Positions 46,251 to 58,258 of a DNA stretch of 64,000 bases are shown piece by piece. Position 1 is the stretch's first letter. Each line of letters opens with the position of its first letter. The notes below the pieces were generated by a model. That model did not search any database. It was not told the origin of the DNA and saw only the letters and a list, made by a program, of their open reading frames with translations. The stretch is taken from NCBI GenBank assembly GCA_021234155.1, contig JAJEKV010000894.1, positions 1 through 64,000 on the forward strand. The letters are read 5' to 3'. A program made the position numbers and the translations under genes. The DNA comes from Isoetes taiwanensis (lineage: Eukaryota > Streptophyta > Lycopodiopsida > Isoetales > Isoetaceae).

Positions 46251-47760
46251 AATTGTTTGAAACGTGTAAGGTTGTTTATAGTGACGCTCACTTCAGAACA
46301 TGCTTCACATTTGCTTTCAATTGTGTGGTAGCTCTCCCTTTTAATGCATGAGCAAGAGCTTAAAGCTAGAGTTGTTTTTTCCCTTTGTGGTGTTGAACAT
46401 ATAAACACTCACTGGCATGTATAGCTATACAACCCAAAAAGACTAAATTAAGTCAAAAAAATTGAAAATCCAAACCTAAAATGGCCAATGCAAAATCACA
46501 TCAATGCTAAGGAAAACGGTGCGGGTTTTCTAATGGTAAATTAGAACTATTGGTATGGTAGAATTAAAAGCAAATGGTAAGGCAGAACTATATTGGTATG
46601 GTAGAATTAGAAGCAATGCAATGTCCGTGAAGAGCAATTTGTGTGATTGTTAAGTTGTTTACAATGTAATGCTTTAGCCAGGCTTGCTCAATTCGTATTG
46701 TTTATAATGTAATGCTTTAGCCAGCCATTATTTTAGCCACTCAACTATAAATATTTTTTTGCTTTATAGCACATATTGTCCAATTTTTTTGAAATTGCAT
46801 CAGTTTGTAGCTCCATTTCTAGGGCATTAAGCAAGGGCATGTACTAATCGAGCATATAAAGGCAACAGACGTTCGGTATCAAGCTAGTTCTTTTACCACA
46901 TTGAAGTTTATGTGCAACCAACTAAAAACATCCGTGACCGATGTGCATGCCCTATAAAGCATGTACATCACATGTTCATGTTCGATTTCAAGGCTAGTCC
47001 TTTTACTACTTTGAAATTTCGTATGAGTCTGCACATATATGAGCATCATAAGAATGAAATAGTGCAATCACAAATTTGGTTTATGAATGGTCAATTTATT
47101 GAATTGTGCCAGATTTTCTCCATGGTGTCACCTGCCATGGCACTCAAGATGATCAAAGTTGGACTCTTTGGGTTAATATGAGGATATGAGTCGGTGAAGA
47201 ACTAAACATCATAACTAAATGTTAAGAGTATGTAGCAGTATTAGAGTTGCCACAGATCATACTATGCCTAGTAGTCTGTACTTCCTTACTCATCAAGAAC
47301 GTTTTAAAGAGAAATACATGAATGGAGTCATGGGATCACTTTCAATTCATAGTAGCCTAGGAGATCCCTGACTCCCAACGTCACAAACTTGGAGCCTTGG
47401 TTTTCAAAGTTAAACACCTGCGGTATAATGCAAACGCAAGCTCGATACTTCACATAAACATCATGTGCAGCCTGTAGTAAACATAGCCTAAGAGAGAAAC
47501 CATACAGAATGGAGCTGGAAAGCTCAATTTCATTAAAATGGGACTCATCCATCAATTTGGGAAAACAAACACTCTTACATATCACATTAACATATCTGTC
47601 AATTTGATCAACAAGAAGGTATATAGTACATGTGAAGTAACATGATAACTAACATCATTGCATTAGTGTGCAAGAGCCTACAACGACCGCACATTCTACT
47701 TAACTTGATAAGATGAAGCTATTCATTACACATGAGAAGTACAATACAATTGTTTGATAT
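46251..47760. other. Non-coding, AT-rich
   Basis: Two tandem duplications: 'attggtatggtagaatta' near 46550 and 46592, and 'aatgtaatgctttagccag' near 46664 and 46710. An 89-residue frame at 46912-47181 has no recognisable domain. Confidence 0.45.
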
Positions 47761-47761
47761 C

Positions 47762-50676
47762 TTATGATGTGCCATGCATGTTCAAGTTGCATAGAGCCTT
47801 TTGCATCTCTTTCTTAGGTATCTTATGTGTAATCGACCTTATATCCCTTTTGTTTGAAATGTTACGATCATGTGGGTTTGGATAAGACCATACCACACAA
47901 TCTACTAGCTCCTTTCTCGGTGCATCGGAGGGATTCATCGCCATCGCTTGTTCCAACAATCCTTATACGGTTCCTTATCATCTAAACTTTTTTCCCCGCT
48001 CCTTTGGTGCCCGATCTTGAACCAAGTGAACCATGGGCGTTCATTGCTATCCACATTAGTACATGGATTGGGTTAGTGCTTGTCCTAGCCAAACTGGGTA
48101 GATATCTTGGTCCGGCCTAACAAGCACAAAGCAACCTTTGTATATATCATCAAAAGGTGTCCACTCTGGTAGACCATGCCATCTTGGTCGTGCACTTTTA
48201 TTGCCAACATACCAATTTTCATTGTTTAGTAGTCTCCCACTTGGACCTCCAATTTGGGGGTCTAAGGAATCCTTCCACCTACTCGATGGTAGAAAACCAT
48301 CCGTCAAAATAGAAACCCCACTTGAAGTCTTTGTGAGTTTACTAGCTATATTCTCCCAATATTCAATCAAGGTATGCAATGATCTTCTTTTCATTTCGGA
48401 CATGTTACCTCGCTCTTTCATATGTTTCCAATGCGCAATATATGATTGTATACCTTTTTGCAATTGCATGGCATCTTTTATTGAATCAAATGGTGCCATA
48501 GGCTTTGGTTGACCTGGAGGTAGGATAGGCCGGCCTTGTTCATCTTTCTTCCACATTTCTATACCATGAATTGGTTCCCATGACAGATCTGACGGTCGAA
48601 ATTTATATTGCATGATTGGAATGCCATCCCTCACAGAAAACTTGAACTGTAGTGGTTTAGAATGCCCAGTAAGTGTTTGTTTACCATCAATCATGTAGCC
48701 TTCCACAAAACCTTTCCAATCAGGTACTTCATCTATTAAAAATGCAACAGGTGAAGGCGATATAGTATTCTCAAATATGTCCATCAACTCTGGCAAAGTT
48801 GTGACTGATTCCCTCCTCAACCGACTTGAAAAGTTGCCAAAAAATGCATCAATATCATCATGTGTATGTCCGACCATCATGAAGCCCACCTTCACACATT
48901 GAAACACACCCATTGCTGTTAGGTATGAACAAGCTTGAAATACCCATCTATTCTTGTTCTCTTTGAAGCAATTATCTAGTTGGAGGTACAACTCTGGTGG
49001 TAACTTCTTTGACTGCAGTGGTTGGGCTATCCATGTCTTCTCTGTGGCATGTGAAGATCGTGAAGCAATCTCTTGTTTGTGAGCTTCAAATGCATCTTTG
49101 CCCATCAAAGCGCCAAGCAAGTCACTTGACAAAGATTTATCTTTGATGGAAGTGCTATCAATTCCACGTTCAATATTTCTTAGGCATTTGAAGATAGAGC
49201 CAACATGGAAGTTAGGGCCATCTTCCCAAAGCTCCAATGTAAAATGACCATACGTTCCAGCACCATGACCATGAGTTAACATTCCTGCTAATGACACCTT
49301 CAACTGGTGTGCATTCCCGCAACTTTTGGGCACTGGATCTAGTCTAGGAAGAAATGTTTTATGTTGGTCCATTTTGTAATTGTATGATGCATAGATACTT
49401 GTCGGGCTGCATGGAGGAGAAAGGTACGCCAACGCCAATATAAAGACCTACATGACTTTCGCTCATTATGATGGTCTCGCTATCTGGCATCTTATCGCAT
49501 CCCACGGCTTTCTATAATTGTAGAGGTTAGTGCATCTCGTAACTCAATACAAACATTGCATTTGGAGAATGGCATGCTCTGTGCCACTACAACATCACTG
49601 AAATGCTTTGACCATAGTCTACTAAAGCAACTTTGAGAAAGAGGACGACCTCCGATACTCTCGAAGTCTTGAATTCACTTCAATGAGACATTCCTTCGTA
49701 TATATTGATGAGGTAATACTTCGCATTACTTCTCTCACGCCATCTTTATTTATTTTACTTTTTGTGGCATGGAGTGAGACATGTATCTTACAAAATTCTC
49801 AAACACAGAGATTGCCATTAGTGTGTTATCACGTGTCTTCAAAGAACCTGTATTACCATGACATGCAATTCGTGCCCCTGCTTGATACTTTTCCCAATAT
49901 CGATAAAATGATGTCTTTCCCATTCCAGTTATCCATATCAGTGCTTTAGTGCATACCCAACTACCACGTAGCTGAAATATCAGAATTCCTGTATCTTTAT
50001 CATAATGTGAGGATCCGAATATAGAATATACTGTATTTAATCTGTCAGACTGTTTTACTCCCCAATGTTGCATCCTAACATTTTGTAATTCCTTTATTGA
50101 ATACTTTGTAGTACACCATAAATCGCAGCATGGCCGGCCTCTCACTCTCTCCATATTTGCAATCGTAGGTTCTTTATACTTCTTTGACTTTTTTTTTCCA
50201 TTCGGCTTTTGCTTCTTAGCCGGCTTACGAATATAGAAATTATACCGCCGTTTTTTAACACCTATATGGTCTATGCTGACTTCCTCATCAAGTTGAAGAT
50301 TAGATTCACATACTCCTTTGGCCTTGATAGGCATAAGTTCATCCCCATTTAATTGTCTAAGGTGTCGTATTGGCCACCTAAGCTGTGTTTGTTTCTCAAT
50401 TCGATTCGAGCACATGATACATGAAATGGAGGTACCTTGGGAAATAATTGTATTATTTGGAAGAATTTCGTCTACTCCCACGCCAACATGATCATCACCC
50501 AAATATTCATCATTGACAGAGTCTGATGGATCAATGGATGTTATGATCCCAAGTGCATATGTCTCATTTGTACAAGGATGTATAATTCTACACTTCATCC
50601 GCCTCCATGTCAGTCGACTTTGATCACCAACAGACAATCCACTTCTTTTTTCAATAATGACATGCTGAAATTGCAT
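47762..50676 (-). pseudogene. DUF7869-like transposon-associated protein, frameshifted
   Basis: Three minus-strand parts form one protein in order. Part 1 (50676-49750): 'CHGNTGSLKTRDNTLMA' and the segment up to 'SHSMPQK', resembling the helix-turn-helix half of these proteins. A middle part in shifted frames (about 49,750-49,470): 'FSRLWSKHFSDVVVAQSMPF' then SKCNVC. Part 2 (49438-48056): 'LKVSLAGMLTHGHG', 'LQLDNCFKENKNRWVFQ' and 'VGHTHDDIDAFFGNFSSR', the last two being the hallmark blocks with acidic residues in an RNase H-like fold. Part 3 (47959-47762): 'WSYPNPHDRNISNKRD'. Stops and shifts separate the parts, so no full product is expected. The family name is from memory; the blocks themselves are clear. 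Confidence 0.6.
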
Positions 50677-50794
50677 TTCATTTCATATATATTAGATATT
50701 TTCAATAAGGCATTATAATATTACTTTTTAATTTATGAAAATATATCACGTTACTACTCTAAGCAAAAATAAAAAAATATGTGATGGAATGAAT

Positions 50795-50877
50795 TGAGCA
50801 AAACGTTGATTGGATGAATCGAACCATGGCCATCAAGCTAAAAGACCTAAGTCCTAACCAATGGGCTATAGTTATCA
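50795..50877 (-). pseudogene. tRNA-like sequence (possible SINE head)
   Basis: The minus strand has an A-box-like TAGCCCATTGGTTAGG and, 34 bp on, a B-box-like GGTTCGATTC, with a CTTTTAG loop between. The acceptor strands do not pair and the T stem is imperfect, so it is not a working tRNA. A decayed tRNA or the tRNA-derived head of a short interspersed element fits. Confidence 0.35.
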
Positions 50878-50899
50878 ATTAGAAATTGAAATCCTACCT

Positions 50900-52686
50900 T
50901 ACGAAATATATTAATGATGAAAAATAGGGAAAAAAACTAATCTACATAAAAAACAAACTGCAATAAACAAAACCCATTTCCGGAATCTAAACTTTTATGG
51001 CAACTACCGGAAATTATGGATGAATTAAACTGCAGTTGCCGCCAATCTTTCTCAGGCGGTTTGGAACGAATATGGAGCCGGAGGCGCCGTCTGCCAGCAA
51101 CATGGAAACAAGGTACGATTTGCTTTGGAGTTTGGAGGTTTTCACAGAGATGTCTTTGAGGACCAACTTGTTGAATTAGCATAGATCAAAATAGTAATCC
51201 TGCAGTTTTATCCCGATTTTCTTTATTTATTACATGCATCTGCAAAGGCTTTGTTGGAAGGATTCGTCATGCTCATGGATTATGAATGGTTGAGAATAAT
51301 TCTTGCTTCTTAGTGACTGGATTTTCTCTTCTTCCTGATAGATTTCATTCGAAATGTATTTCAGGATATTCTAGTTACAGATTTGTTCTTATAAGTTTAG
51401 ATTCTTTATAATGTAATTCCTTTTATTCATAATCCATCTCTACTCAATGCCTTTTGGAGCTTGATGTCTCCCTCTTGCACTTCTATAATCAAGTGAGGGA
51501 CATCTTATATATCTCTAGAAACTAGAGAAGCCAGATGCAAGTATTACACCATACTATGACAAAAATCTGCAGAATATGTTCGGTGTTCATGGCGTGCATT
51601 GATTGACGTTTATTGCCGGCTTCTTGACCCGAGCAATATGTTCCGATTTAAACCGATACATATTGGAGCATTGATTTCAAGAAAATTTGGTTGCATGGCA
51701 AGATTTGTGCTCCACAATGGATAGCGAAAGAATATTTCTATGCATGAGCTAGAGGCACAAATTATCCTTTCTGAAAGTAGAAAAGTGGCACTATTCTAGA
51801 TCCTATGAGCCGCGTGCACAAGCCATGATTCTTGCCTGCTGATGTATATGACCGTGCACAAGCAGATTCCTTTGGAAGAGTCTTTTGCAGATTTTTTTTC
51901 CTCACATGGACATTGTTGTTTGATCTAAACAAGAGAACCATCTTTGGATGTTCTGAGATAAAGCAAGTTAACCCAATGGATGGGGAGATTCTGGGAAAAT
52001 TGCGAGTTATTTGAGCAGAGTGAAGAACCAAAGGGGCCATATGCAAATGGGGTAGCTTTAAGAGGCAATGAGATTCCGGATGCGCCTGAAAGTACTAGAA
52101 AAGATATTGGAGTAGCTATTAAGGAGCTTTTTACAAACGCCCTGTCTATATACATCATGAACACGTAACTATGTCTTGGACATTAAGGGAGCTATATCTT
52201 TATATATCTCTTAGGGTTTAAAGAAGTTACTTTCGGGCGGCTTGTCGTAATAGTTTTGCATCAGCCGGTAGCATAGAGGATAATTGATGGAAAGATGAGG
52301 AAGAAGATATACATCCAACAAAGTTGCAAATAAATGATAAATTGCAAACTTTTCTCAGGACATATTGTAAACTCTTTTGCGGGATGCTTGTGCGTAATAG
52401 ATTGGGGCATCTACTAAGGAGAGAGAGAAAACTTTGCAAAAGAAAGTGTCTGCTATCTATCTTAAATATGATCCTGGAGAATAAGCTTGAGCCTAAAGCA
52501 CTTGAAAAGAAGTGTGTATTTATGTATTTTGCTTTTTCTTCTAGATTTTTATGACTATCGTTAAGCCTAATAACATGTTATTCACCTTATCTTGTAAGCT
52601 AATAACCTCATGCTTATCATAAGATTCTGAGAGAAAAGAAACATGACAAAGCACAAAGAGGCACAAAGAAAGCACAGAGTGCCTAC
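50900..52686. other. No supported gene
   Basis: AT-rich. Overlapping frames on both strands at 51.76-52.17 and 52.23-52.55 kb (60-94 residues) could hold exon remnants, but neither strand gives a family I recognise and I cannot choose between them. Confidence 0.4.
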
Positions 52687-53059
52687 CTCAGAGCCATTTC
52701 GAATTCCATTTTTCGGCCACTGTATGATAGATCCAATAGCTTGCCCCAAAGTATTTGCATCTGGTGTGGATTTTAAAAGAATTGTTTCTGGAAGAAAGGC
52801 TTTTGTGACTGCAATTTTGATCCATCCAGCCTCCATAATTTGGCAGTGAATTGATTCAATGGGTGGTAGCAAGATACCAGCTCCAACAATTTTGTCGTCC
52901 AAGAGAATAGACACATCTATAAAGTTTACAAAATAAGCTACAATGTATATCCTTTATATATAAAAAACATAGCCAATCTCGTTTGCTTACCCTTGTTAGA
53001 AGGAAAATGAGTTGGTGCATCTCCATTATCGCCAATATTTGTGTCTTTCACAATTTCAT
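52687..53059 (-). CDS. Two exons of a plant transposon-type protein (partial)
   Basis: The first exon (53059-52991) follows an acceptor AG and ends at GGTAAGC. The second (52916-52687) follows TTATAG and ends at GAGGTAGGC. The splice keeps phase 1, joining '...PTHFPSNK' to 'DVSILLDDKIVGAGILLPP'. The second exon continues to 'TLGQAIGSIIQWPKNGIR', a Gly-rich block with the Trp-Pro-Lys ending that, from memory, recurs near the C-terminus of plant En/Spm-type transposon proteins. Upstream and downstream exons were not identified, so this is a partial gene or a captured fragment. It points away from the gene starting at 53.44 kb. Confidence 0.5.
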
Positions 53060-53440
53060 CTGTTCGTAATTGTTTGTAATTGAAAAGTTTAAATTATTCA
53101 GTTTATCATAACTTGAAGAAAATAGCAAATGATAGTGAAAGACGACCTATGCCAAGATGATGATTGCCACGGCAATCGCGTCAACAAGATGATCGCCAAT
53201 AAAATCGCCCATCGTTCTTGATTGCGGGGTAAATGGGCTTGCTCGCGTCCTCCTCCGCCACCAAAAGCAAAACAAGAAAATTGTATCAAGAAAAGCGTAT
53301 CCTATCATGTGAAAATGAGCTGGGCAAAATGAAGTTTAAAATTCAAATTTCAAATTCTGCTTTTAATGATTGAAAGATCTATAGTTTTGATCATGAGAGT
53401 TCTTGAAATGGTACTAACTATTTAATTTGCAACTTTATAG

Positions 53441-56400
53441 TGCGTTGGCATTAGTTAGAAGCGAAGATGCATCAAGTCCAGCCAAGCTAAGATCGATTGT
53501 GATGGACGTCACTCCTTTATGTATCGCTGCTGCTGCAGATGCGGGAAATCCTGATCTTCGACCACATAAAAGACCTCGTACAACAAAAAGTTAGTGAGCT
53601 TTCTTTAGTAATTCTATTATGATATGTGTTAGATCTTAGCAAATTGTTTCTTTTGCTAGGCTCGCAAAAATCCGAGTATGTCATCAAGAGTAAAAGCCCA
53701 TTATTCCAAGTTGAAATTAATGGTATTGAGATGATGGAAATCCAAACTCATGCAAGATGGTATGTAGAAATCAGTAAATCAGCAAAGAATGTGGATCTCG
53801 GATTCTTCTACAAGGAACCTAGCATGGAAAAATTTAAGAAGTATGGGGTGGTCGTTTCTGTAGCTTTAGCCAATGATGATAGCATTATCTTGAGTGTCGA
53901 AAACTGTAGGTTAAGGAAAGCAGTGCAGACAAAACCATTGTTTGTTGAAGATTATAGTTTTGATTCAATGGATAAGAAATCTAAAGGAGATGGACTGTCA
54001 TGTATATCGTTTGGTTGGAATGTTGAAGATTTGAAAGCAAAAGGATCACAGCCTTTTGGTCGCATGATGAGCTCGCATAAAAAATTTCAGGTGTCAGAGA
54101 ACATTTGTTCAATAAAGGTAATTATGCTTCCTGGATTCTAAAGAATGCAAAATTCAACTGTTTAGTTGGATCTTCAGAAGAAATGTTTAAAGGAAGTGAT
54201 GTGAGTATAAAGACAAGGACTGACATGGATGCAGAGGTCATAGTAGAGAACACGTATGATGGCATTGGTGAAGGCATTGGGAAAGAAGGGGAAGGGAAAT
54301 CACATGCTTATAAGTTCAGCCCCGAGGAGCAAGCAAAAGTGGTACAAGAAAGTACAAAGCGCATGGAGTGTTTTCAAAAGTATTATCCATTGGGTTTACA
54401 ACATCTTTGTCAATATTCATGTCAATAGATTAGTTTTATGCACTGGGAAGGCAGTGTTATACAATCATAGAGTTTACAATGAGGAGCATATGAGAAATAT
54501 TTATAATAGTATGTTGAGGTTACCGTGCAGGAATCCTTCTCCAGCAGATGTTCTACCATTCGATGCTAGAACAGGAGAGCCTTTAAAATGGAGTAGAGTG
54601 CAAGATTTGAATTGTTCACATGTCAAGTTCTATGTAATTGAGGGGCAACATTCAGTTCGAGCAGCTCAAGAAATTCTTGCTAATAATACTTTACCTTCAG
54701 AGCTTTCTGCACTCTATAAAAGTCGAATGTGTAGAATCTTGCATGGTCACACCCCTGACATTCAATTGTCAATGATAAGTCATGCACAGAATAGCATAAA
54801 CGAGCTTTTCAAGTATGAAAGGTATGTTGTATTCTCATGCTTCTTTTTATATTGTACCAATTATTAATGATCTAATTATAACTTGCAGACATGTGTCTGA
54901 AATTAACTTAGTCAAATACACATATTAGTCTATTAATTTCTTATTTCAATTATTTTATTTCGAAACTGATAAAAGCAATTTGCTTACTTAGAAGTCATGT
55001 TTAATAGTCACCTTCGGACATCCGTGCGAAATTGCCAATATTCTTTTTCTCTAAAGGTCTGCATGTTTGTAAGTGAGGCTCTACATAATTTTAGACATGT
55101 TTGAAATTATTAATTAGTTCAATATGGTCACCTTTTGGACATCTGTCTGAAAGTGACAAAATTCTTTCCTTTGAAGGCTATATGTATTTTTAGACGAGTT
55201 GTTTGAAAGACAAGCTTTATATAATTTCAGACATGTGTATCCTTGAGGTTTACGTCATATTTGCAAACAAACGGCTTAAGTAGGATTCCTTTAAAGGGCA
55301 TGTGTAATTTCAGACGAATGTCTGTAAGTCAAGCTCTAATGATAGTCTTTGAGACATGTGTAACTACTAGTTTATTTTTTTTATGAGATATAAACTGTTT
55401 GTAAAACATTTGTAAATGAGATATTTAAAGGCCATGTACTTTCAGACAAGTGTCTGTAAGTGAATCCCTAATGAGAGTCTTTCAGACGTGTGTCTGAAAG
55501 CATGTCCAGACTAATTTAATAGCTTTGAGATACATATTGTAATTGCATACAGATGTCTGTACTGAGATTCTTTCATTTATTAGTACTTTGATGTATTTAC
55601 AGACTAGTGTCCGTAAGTAGCTGATTCTTTACCTTTAAAATTGCAGTCCTTATACTGACCAAGTTTCCCATGCGCGAGCTCAATGGATAGCGTTAGGCAG
55701 GCCACCAAGGCCTGTGACATGCAGCTCCAAGGACACAGTTTGGCAGGTATGCTTACATTTAGAATCAAAGGTTTGTAGGGTGCCTTAGCTTTTTTCTAGA
55801 ATTGACTTAATTTGTTTCTATGTGTCTAGAGATTTGAAGACTTCTGCAAATATACGATTATAGAGAAGCCCAATAAGTCGGATATGTCTTCAAAAGCAGC
55901 TCCAAGAATGACAGAGCACTATGACCTAATAATGTGTTCTGACGAAGAATGGAGTAATTGGAAACTAATATGGGAAGCTTGGAAGAACTCGAAACTTCTT
56001 GACAAAAATGGAAAACCTCCTACAAGTCCAGCTCCTGATATTTTTGTGAGTACTTATATGCGTCCATTTCAGGGGCTTATGCGAGAGGAGATGCTAGAAG
56101 TTCAGTCAAAAATTCTAAGTGGTGAAGTGCTACTTCGAAAGGGGACAAGTAAGTCTTCTAAAAAGATCGTAAATAAAGCAATTCTAAATGTGAAGGATGT
56201 AAAGGAATATGCAAAACAGCTAAAGCAAGCAAGGGCTATGCAAGATGGCATTGTCAAATTTTGCACAGATGTATCAGTTCACAGAGGGGATTATGAATTT
56301 TTTAAATCAAGATGTGACATTACTGATGGGGATATGGAGAAGCTCAAAGTATGGAGCTCGCAGTACTTAGATACTGCAACAAAGAGAAATGTTAAGACCA

Positions 56401-57443
56401 TAGACCTTCCAGATAGGGTAAAAGAGTTTTTGAAGGAACGTCTAGGTTTTCCTGTTGTTAAGTTTGATCCAATAACAAGTGAGAGCAGCTATTTAATCAG
56501 TATTGGTAGTAAGGGCTATTGTGGAGAAACTTCAACAAAGGCTCCAATTAGCCTATTTGTTTTGAACTTAATGGAGGAAAACATGGATCATTTTGATAAT
56601 CATGATCTCGAGCAGTTTTGGAGAACTTGCAGGCATATGACAACACTAGAAAAATATACTGTTGTTATATTTGTTAGAATGGGTATACAATCTGCAAATG
56701 TGATTCAAAGTGCTGAGAGCATTGTTGGTGAAAAGAAAGTGGTTTACGGCATCTATGAACATTCTGAACAGTCTGGAGAAAAAGTATCTGTCAGTAATCC
56801 TTTCAGCATTGTAGTCACAGTAATGATTAGCAAGGGCCAGATACCTGCTATTACTTGTTGGCCTCACGACAACAACTTCCAACAACTGCTTATGAAGGTT
56901 CATGATAACTCATTAAATTTGAGAGATGTACCCTTTATGGAAGAGTATCCTACTTTAGATTATGTGTGCCTTGGCGAGGGTGTTGTGCTGAAGAGGCATA
57001 TTAGACCTAGAGTTGTCAAGTATTTAATTAGTTCATTTTGTACCGATGAGAATTCTATGGTCTGTGAGTGGTACATGCATGGAACATTTGGGCAAGGGGC
57101 GTTATGTCTTGGAAAGAAGGTAGTGTCTATTGTCAAATCCACTCACATGGAAGAATTTTGCCATAAGTATTTTGATTCTGTAGTATACTTTGCCAAGACA
57201 ACAAAAAAGCAAAGTATCGAGAGGTCTCAATGGATGATGAGGGCTAAGAAAATCCTTCTAACAATAGTTCTCGAGCATATTGCCGCATGTAATGATGACA
57301 AGAATGAGGACATACTTAGCAATACAAATCAAAATGGAGTTACTATCGAAGTTTTAGGAGCAACGGGCCTTGAAGAACCTATGGAGCATGCACTTGAGAG
57401 GTTGCCTTCTTCACCTCTTGCACTTCGAGGAAAGTGTCCGTAA
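53441..57443 (+). CDS. Multi-exon gene: ParB-like motif plus methyltransferase-like C-terminus
   Basis: Exons: 53441-53589 (acceptor TTATAG, contains 'MDVTPLCIAAAADAGN' from ATG 53502 and a basic HKRPR stretch), 53660-54821, 55647-55746 and 55830-57443 (stop at 57441). All introns are GT-AG and the phases fit. An N-terminal domain of about 200 residues is unfamiliar. Near 54,540-54,680 'VLPFDARTGEPLKWSRVQ' leads to 'FYVIEGQHSVRAAQEIL', which resembles the ParB/sulfiredoxin G-x-H-R..A motif. In the last exon, 'LKRHIRPRVVKYLISSFC' and 'EWYMHGTFGQGALCLGKKVV' (about 56,985-57,120) have the shape of the C-terminal SAM-binding region of beta-class DNA methyltransferases, but the DPF, GSGT and DPPY residues are not kept. 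Exon 2 needs two frame changes (poly-A at about 54,078-54,084, and about 54,390-54,428), so the copy is either mutated or misread. An upstream exon is likely. Confidence 0.6.
54822..55646 (+). repeat. Intron with about twelve CAGACnnGTGTCTG-like palindromic repeats
   Basis: Intron between GAAAG|GTATGT and TTGCAG|TCC. Within it, words of the type CAGACATGTGTCTGAAA recur at about 54886, 55014, 55092, 55135, 55191, 55227, 55310, 55361, 55442, 55483, 55547 and 55600, spaced roughly 35-130 bp. Five or six keep both palindrome halves, often followed by GTAAGT or GAAAG. Confidence 0.7.
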
Positions 57444-57694
57444 TCTCTAAAATATGTCTTTAAATTTATGGAAAACCATTTAAGCTCTTCCATTCTCTTA
57501 ATGCCCTTCATGTTTTAAATTTTGTCGATGTGATGATTTACATATTAACGATCACGGGGGGAGCGGACGAGTCGGGGTAATGGAAGGACGTGAAACGCCG
57601 CCAGCTTGACATTCATGTTGTGGTCTCGGATGTAGAAGGTGTCTTTTCCAGTCAACTTTGAAGTGGATGAGCAATTAACATCATCATTGAACAA

Positions 57695-58258
57695 AAGTGG
57701 CCAAGGAAGTTACTTATTCTAGATATTAATGGTGTTCTTGCATCTTTAGTATCTAAGAAAAGGGCTTCCACCATCAAAACATCACAAAAGCCTATTGTAT
57801 CCAAACGAAGCACATTTATCCTAGGCCGTATAGAAGAGTTTATTGCTTTTGTCTTGAAAGATTTGATGTGGCGGTTTGGTCTTCATTAACATATAAGAGG
57901 GTTGTAAGTACACTTAAAGATATCGGGCTGAAGAAATATGTTCACAACTTTTTCATTCACTTGGTCTGTCGATTGTATGTGTCTCAAAGACGTACCAATT
58001 GATGTGTCTCAAGGGAAGCCGCTTTTTCTCAAAAATTGGAAACCGTATACCAACAATTCGGAGGGAAGTACCATGAGGGCAACACCATCTTGGTAGATGG
58101 CTGTCCTTATAAATGCTATATGAACACAAGCAACAAAGATATTTGTCAAGTTCTACCGCCCGTAAGAACATGAGATAGATGACTATCTTTTCACCGACAT
58201 CGTTCCTTTGCTTATGGAGCTTGAGAAATGTGATCAAGTTGTTCTATCATTGACATGT
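57695..58258 (+). pseudogene. FCP1/SCP1-like HAD phosphatase pseudogene
   Basis: Three pieces in shifted frames keep the order of the NLI-interacting-factor (FCP1-like) phosphatase domain. Piece 1 (from 57695) is 'KWPRKLLILDINGVL', the first HAD motif in the D-x-N-G form common in plant members. Piece 2 (about 57,860) is 'FDVAVWSSLTYKRVVSTLK', matching the F-D-V-x-V-W-S-S block. Piece 3 (58078 on) is 'EGNTILVDGCPYKCYMNTS', the L-V-D-D-S-P-x-K block with Asp and Ser changed. Frameshifts and stops separate them. In active members the first Asp is phosphorylated and the enzyme removes phosphate from Ser residues; this copy should be inactive. Confidence 0.65.

Noticed and set aside
48138-48512. 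124-codon plus-strand frame
   Set aside because: It lies antisense to the DUF7869-like coding part, whose conserved blocks are on the minus strand.
56646-56903. 85-codon minus-strand frame
   Set aside because: It is a shadow of the last exon of the ParB/methyltransferase-like gene.
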